Below, piece after piece: positions 63,781 to 64,000 of a stretch of DNA of 64,000 bases (its first letter is position 1; each line of letters begins with the position of its first letter). The notes under the pieces are model-generated. The model searched no databases. It saw only the letters and a list, made by a program, of their open reading frames with translations, and was not told where the DNA came from. Where the stretch lies: assembly GCF_007754155.1 (NCBI RefSeq), contig NZ_CP037423.1, positions 7,126,938 through 7,190,937 on the forward strand. Reading direction: 5' to 3'. A program made the position numbers and the translations under genes. The DNA comes from Stieleria neptunia. GTDB lineage: Bacteria > Planctomycetota > Planctomycetia > Pirellulales > Pirellulaceae.

Positions 63781-64000
63781 ATGGTTCAACCGCCACCTAG
63801 AGAAACCGGCACCGCATCCGAGGCAGCCAATGACGGCGCCAAAGCCGCCGAATTGGTCAAGGCCTGCCAGGCGGTCCGGCAGCAAGTCGGACGCGTCGTC
63901 GTCGGCCAGGAAGACGTGATCGAGCAATTATTGATCGCAATCCTCTCCCGCGGCCACTGCCTGCTTGAGGGCGTGCCGGGATTGGCGAAAACCCTGATGA
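63781..64000 (+). CDS. MoxR-family AAA ATPase, N-terminal part (gene runs out of window)
   Basis: 73 residues are visible from the ATG at 63781. [34 protein letters not shown] contains the Walker A motif (GVPGLAKT) in the arrangement of MoxR ATPases. Such ATPases act as chaperones with von Willebrand-domain partners encoded downstream, which would lie outside the window. The 167-bp gap to the divergent kinase gene serves as the promoter region. Confidence 0.9.
   Translation, partial: MVQPPPRETGTASEAANDGAKAAELVKACQAVRQQVGRVVVGQEDVIEQLLIAILSRGHCLLEGVPGLAKTLM

Overview
The window reads as a chromosomal segment of a planctomycete, most likely of the Pirellulaceae (Rhodopirellula/Stieleria-like). 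The grounds are: three formylglycine-type sulfatases, very large CxxCH cytochromes of the PVC type, a BBP7-type outer-membrane barrel, ThuA-domain and HI0933-type proteins, an FHA/Ser-Thr-kinase signalling set, GC-rich coding sequence, weak or absent Shine-Dalgarno sequences, mostly short single-gene or two-gene transcription units, and many short palindromic repeats between genes. Species assignment is not possible from the sequence alone.

Layout. 1-6.5 kb: the tail of a PVC-type haem protein, a 5-unit hairpin repeat array (R1), then a co-directional set of secreted catabolic proteins (ceramidase-like Zn hydrolase, parallel beta-helix protein, FAD oxidoreductase with a C-terminal golvesin/xanthan-lyase-like domain). 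6.6-12.5 kb: an atypical Nramp-like transporter, a sialidase-like propeller protein and several planctomycete-type hypotheticals. 12.5-13.9 kb: an intact IS630 element inserted into a CTAG-bounded MITE-like repeat. 14-22.2 kb: an M20 amidohydrolase and two sulfatases separated by an 8-unit, 152-bp repeat array (R2), itself split by a 1.7-kb insertion sequence with two ORFs. 22.2-28.6 kb: a lower-GC hypothetical, a deleted RAYT transposase remnant, ferritin, a stress-type glycine-zipper protein, a DUF1579-VOC fusion, a paralogue of the 11.7-kb hypothetical, and a lysophospholipase-like hydrolase. 28.7-33.3 kb: a propeller protein plus hexahaem cytochrome pair. 33.8-42.6 kb: housekeeping and metabolism (HI0933 flavoprotein, fatty acid desaturase, a three-gene operon ending in an RsmF-like rRNA methyltransferase, folD, cysI). 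42.7-49.5 kb: FHA protein, ThuA protein, an RlmI-like methyltransferase overlapping larE, a Ser/Thr kinase, an aldo/keto reductase. 50-58 kb: BBP7 barrel, a C-terminally truncated SecA-like ATPase and a large secretin. 58.6-64 kb: csrA, tRNA-Glu, a third sulfatase, arfB, an FHA-GAF histidine kinase and the start of a MoxR ATPase.

Functional picture. The secreted hydrolases, sulfatases and haem proteins fit a marine or freshwater degrader of sulfated polysaccharides. Ferritin and the sulfite reductase serve iron storage and sulfur assimilation. The most unusual content is (i) the SecA-like protein lacking everything after the start of the helical scaffold, placed directly upstream of a secretin, and (ii) the dense population of short dispersed elements. 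These include two related multi-hairpin arrays, nested composite palindromes, and CTAG-bounded elements, several of which sit exactly at, or supply, the stop codons of neighbouring genes.
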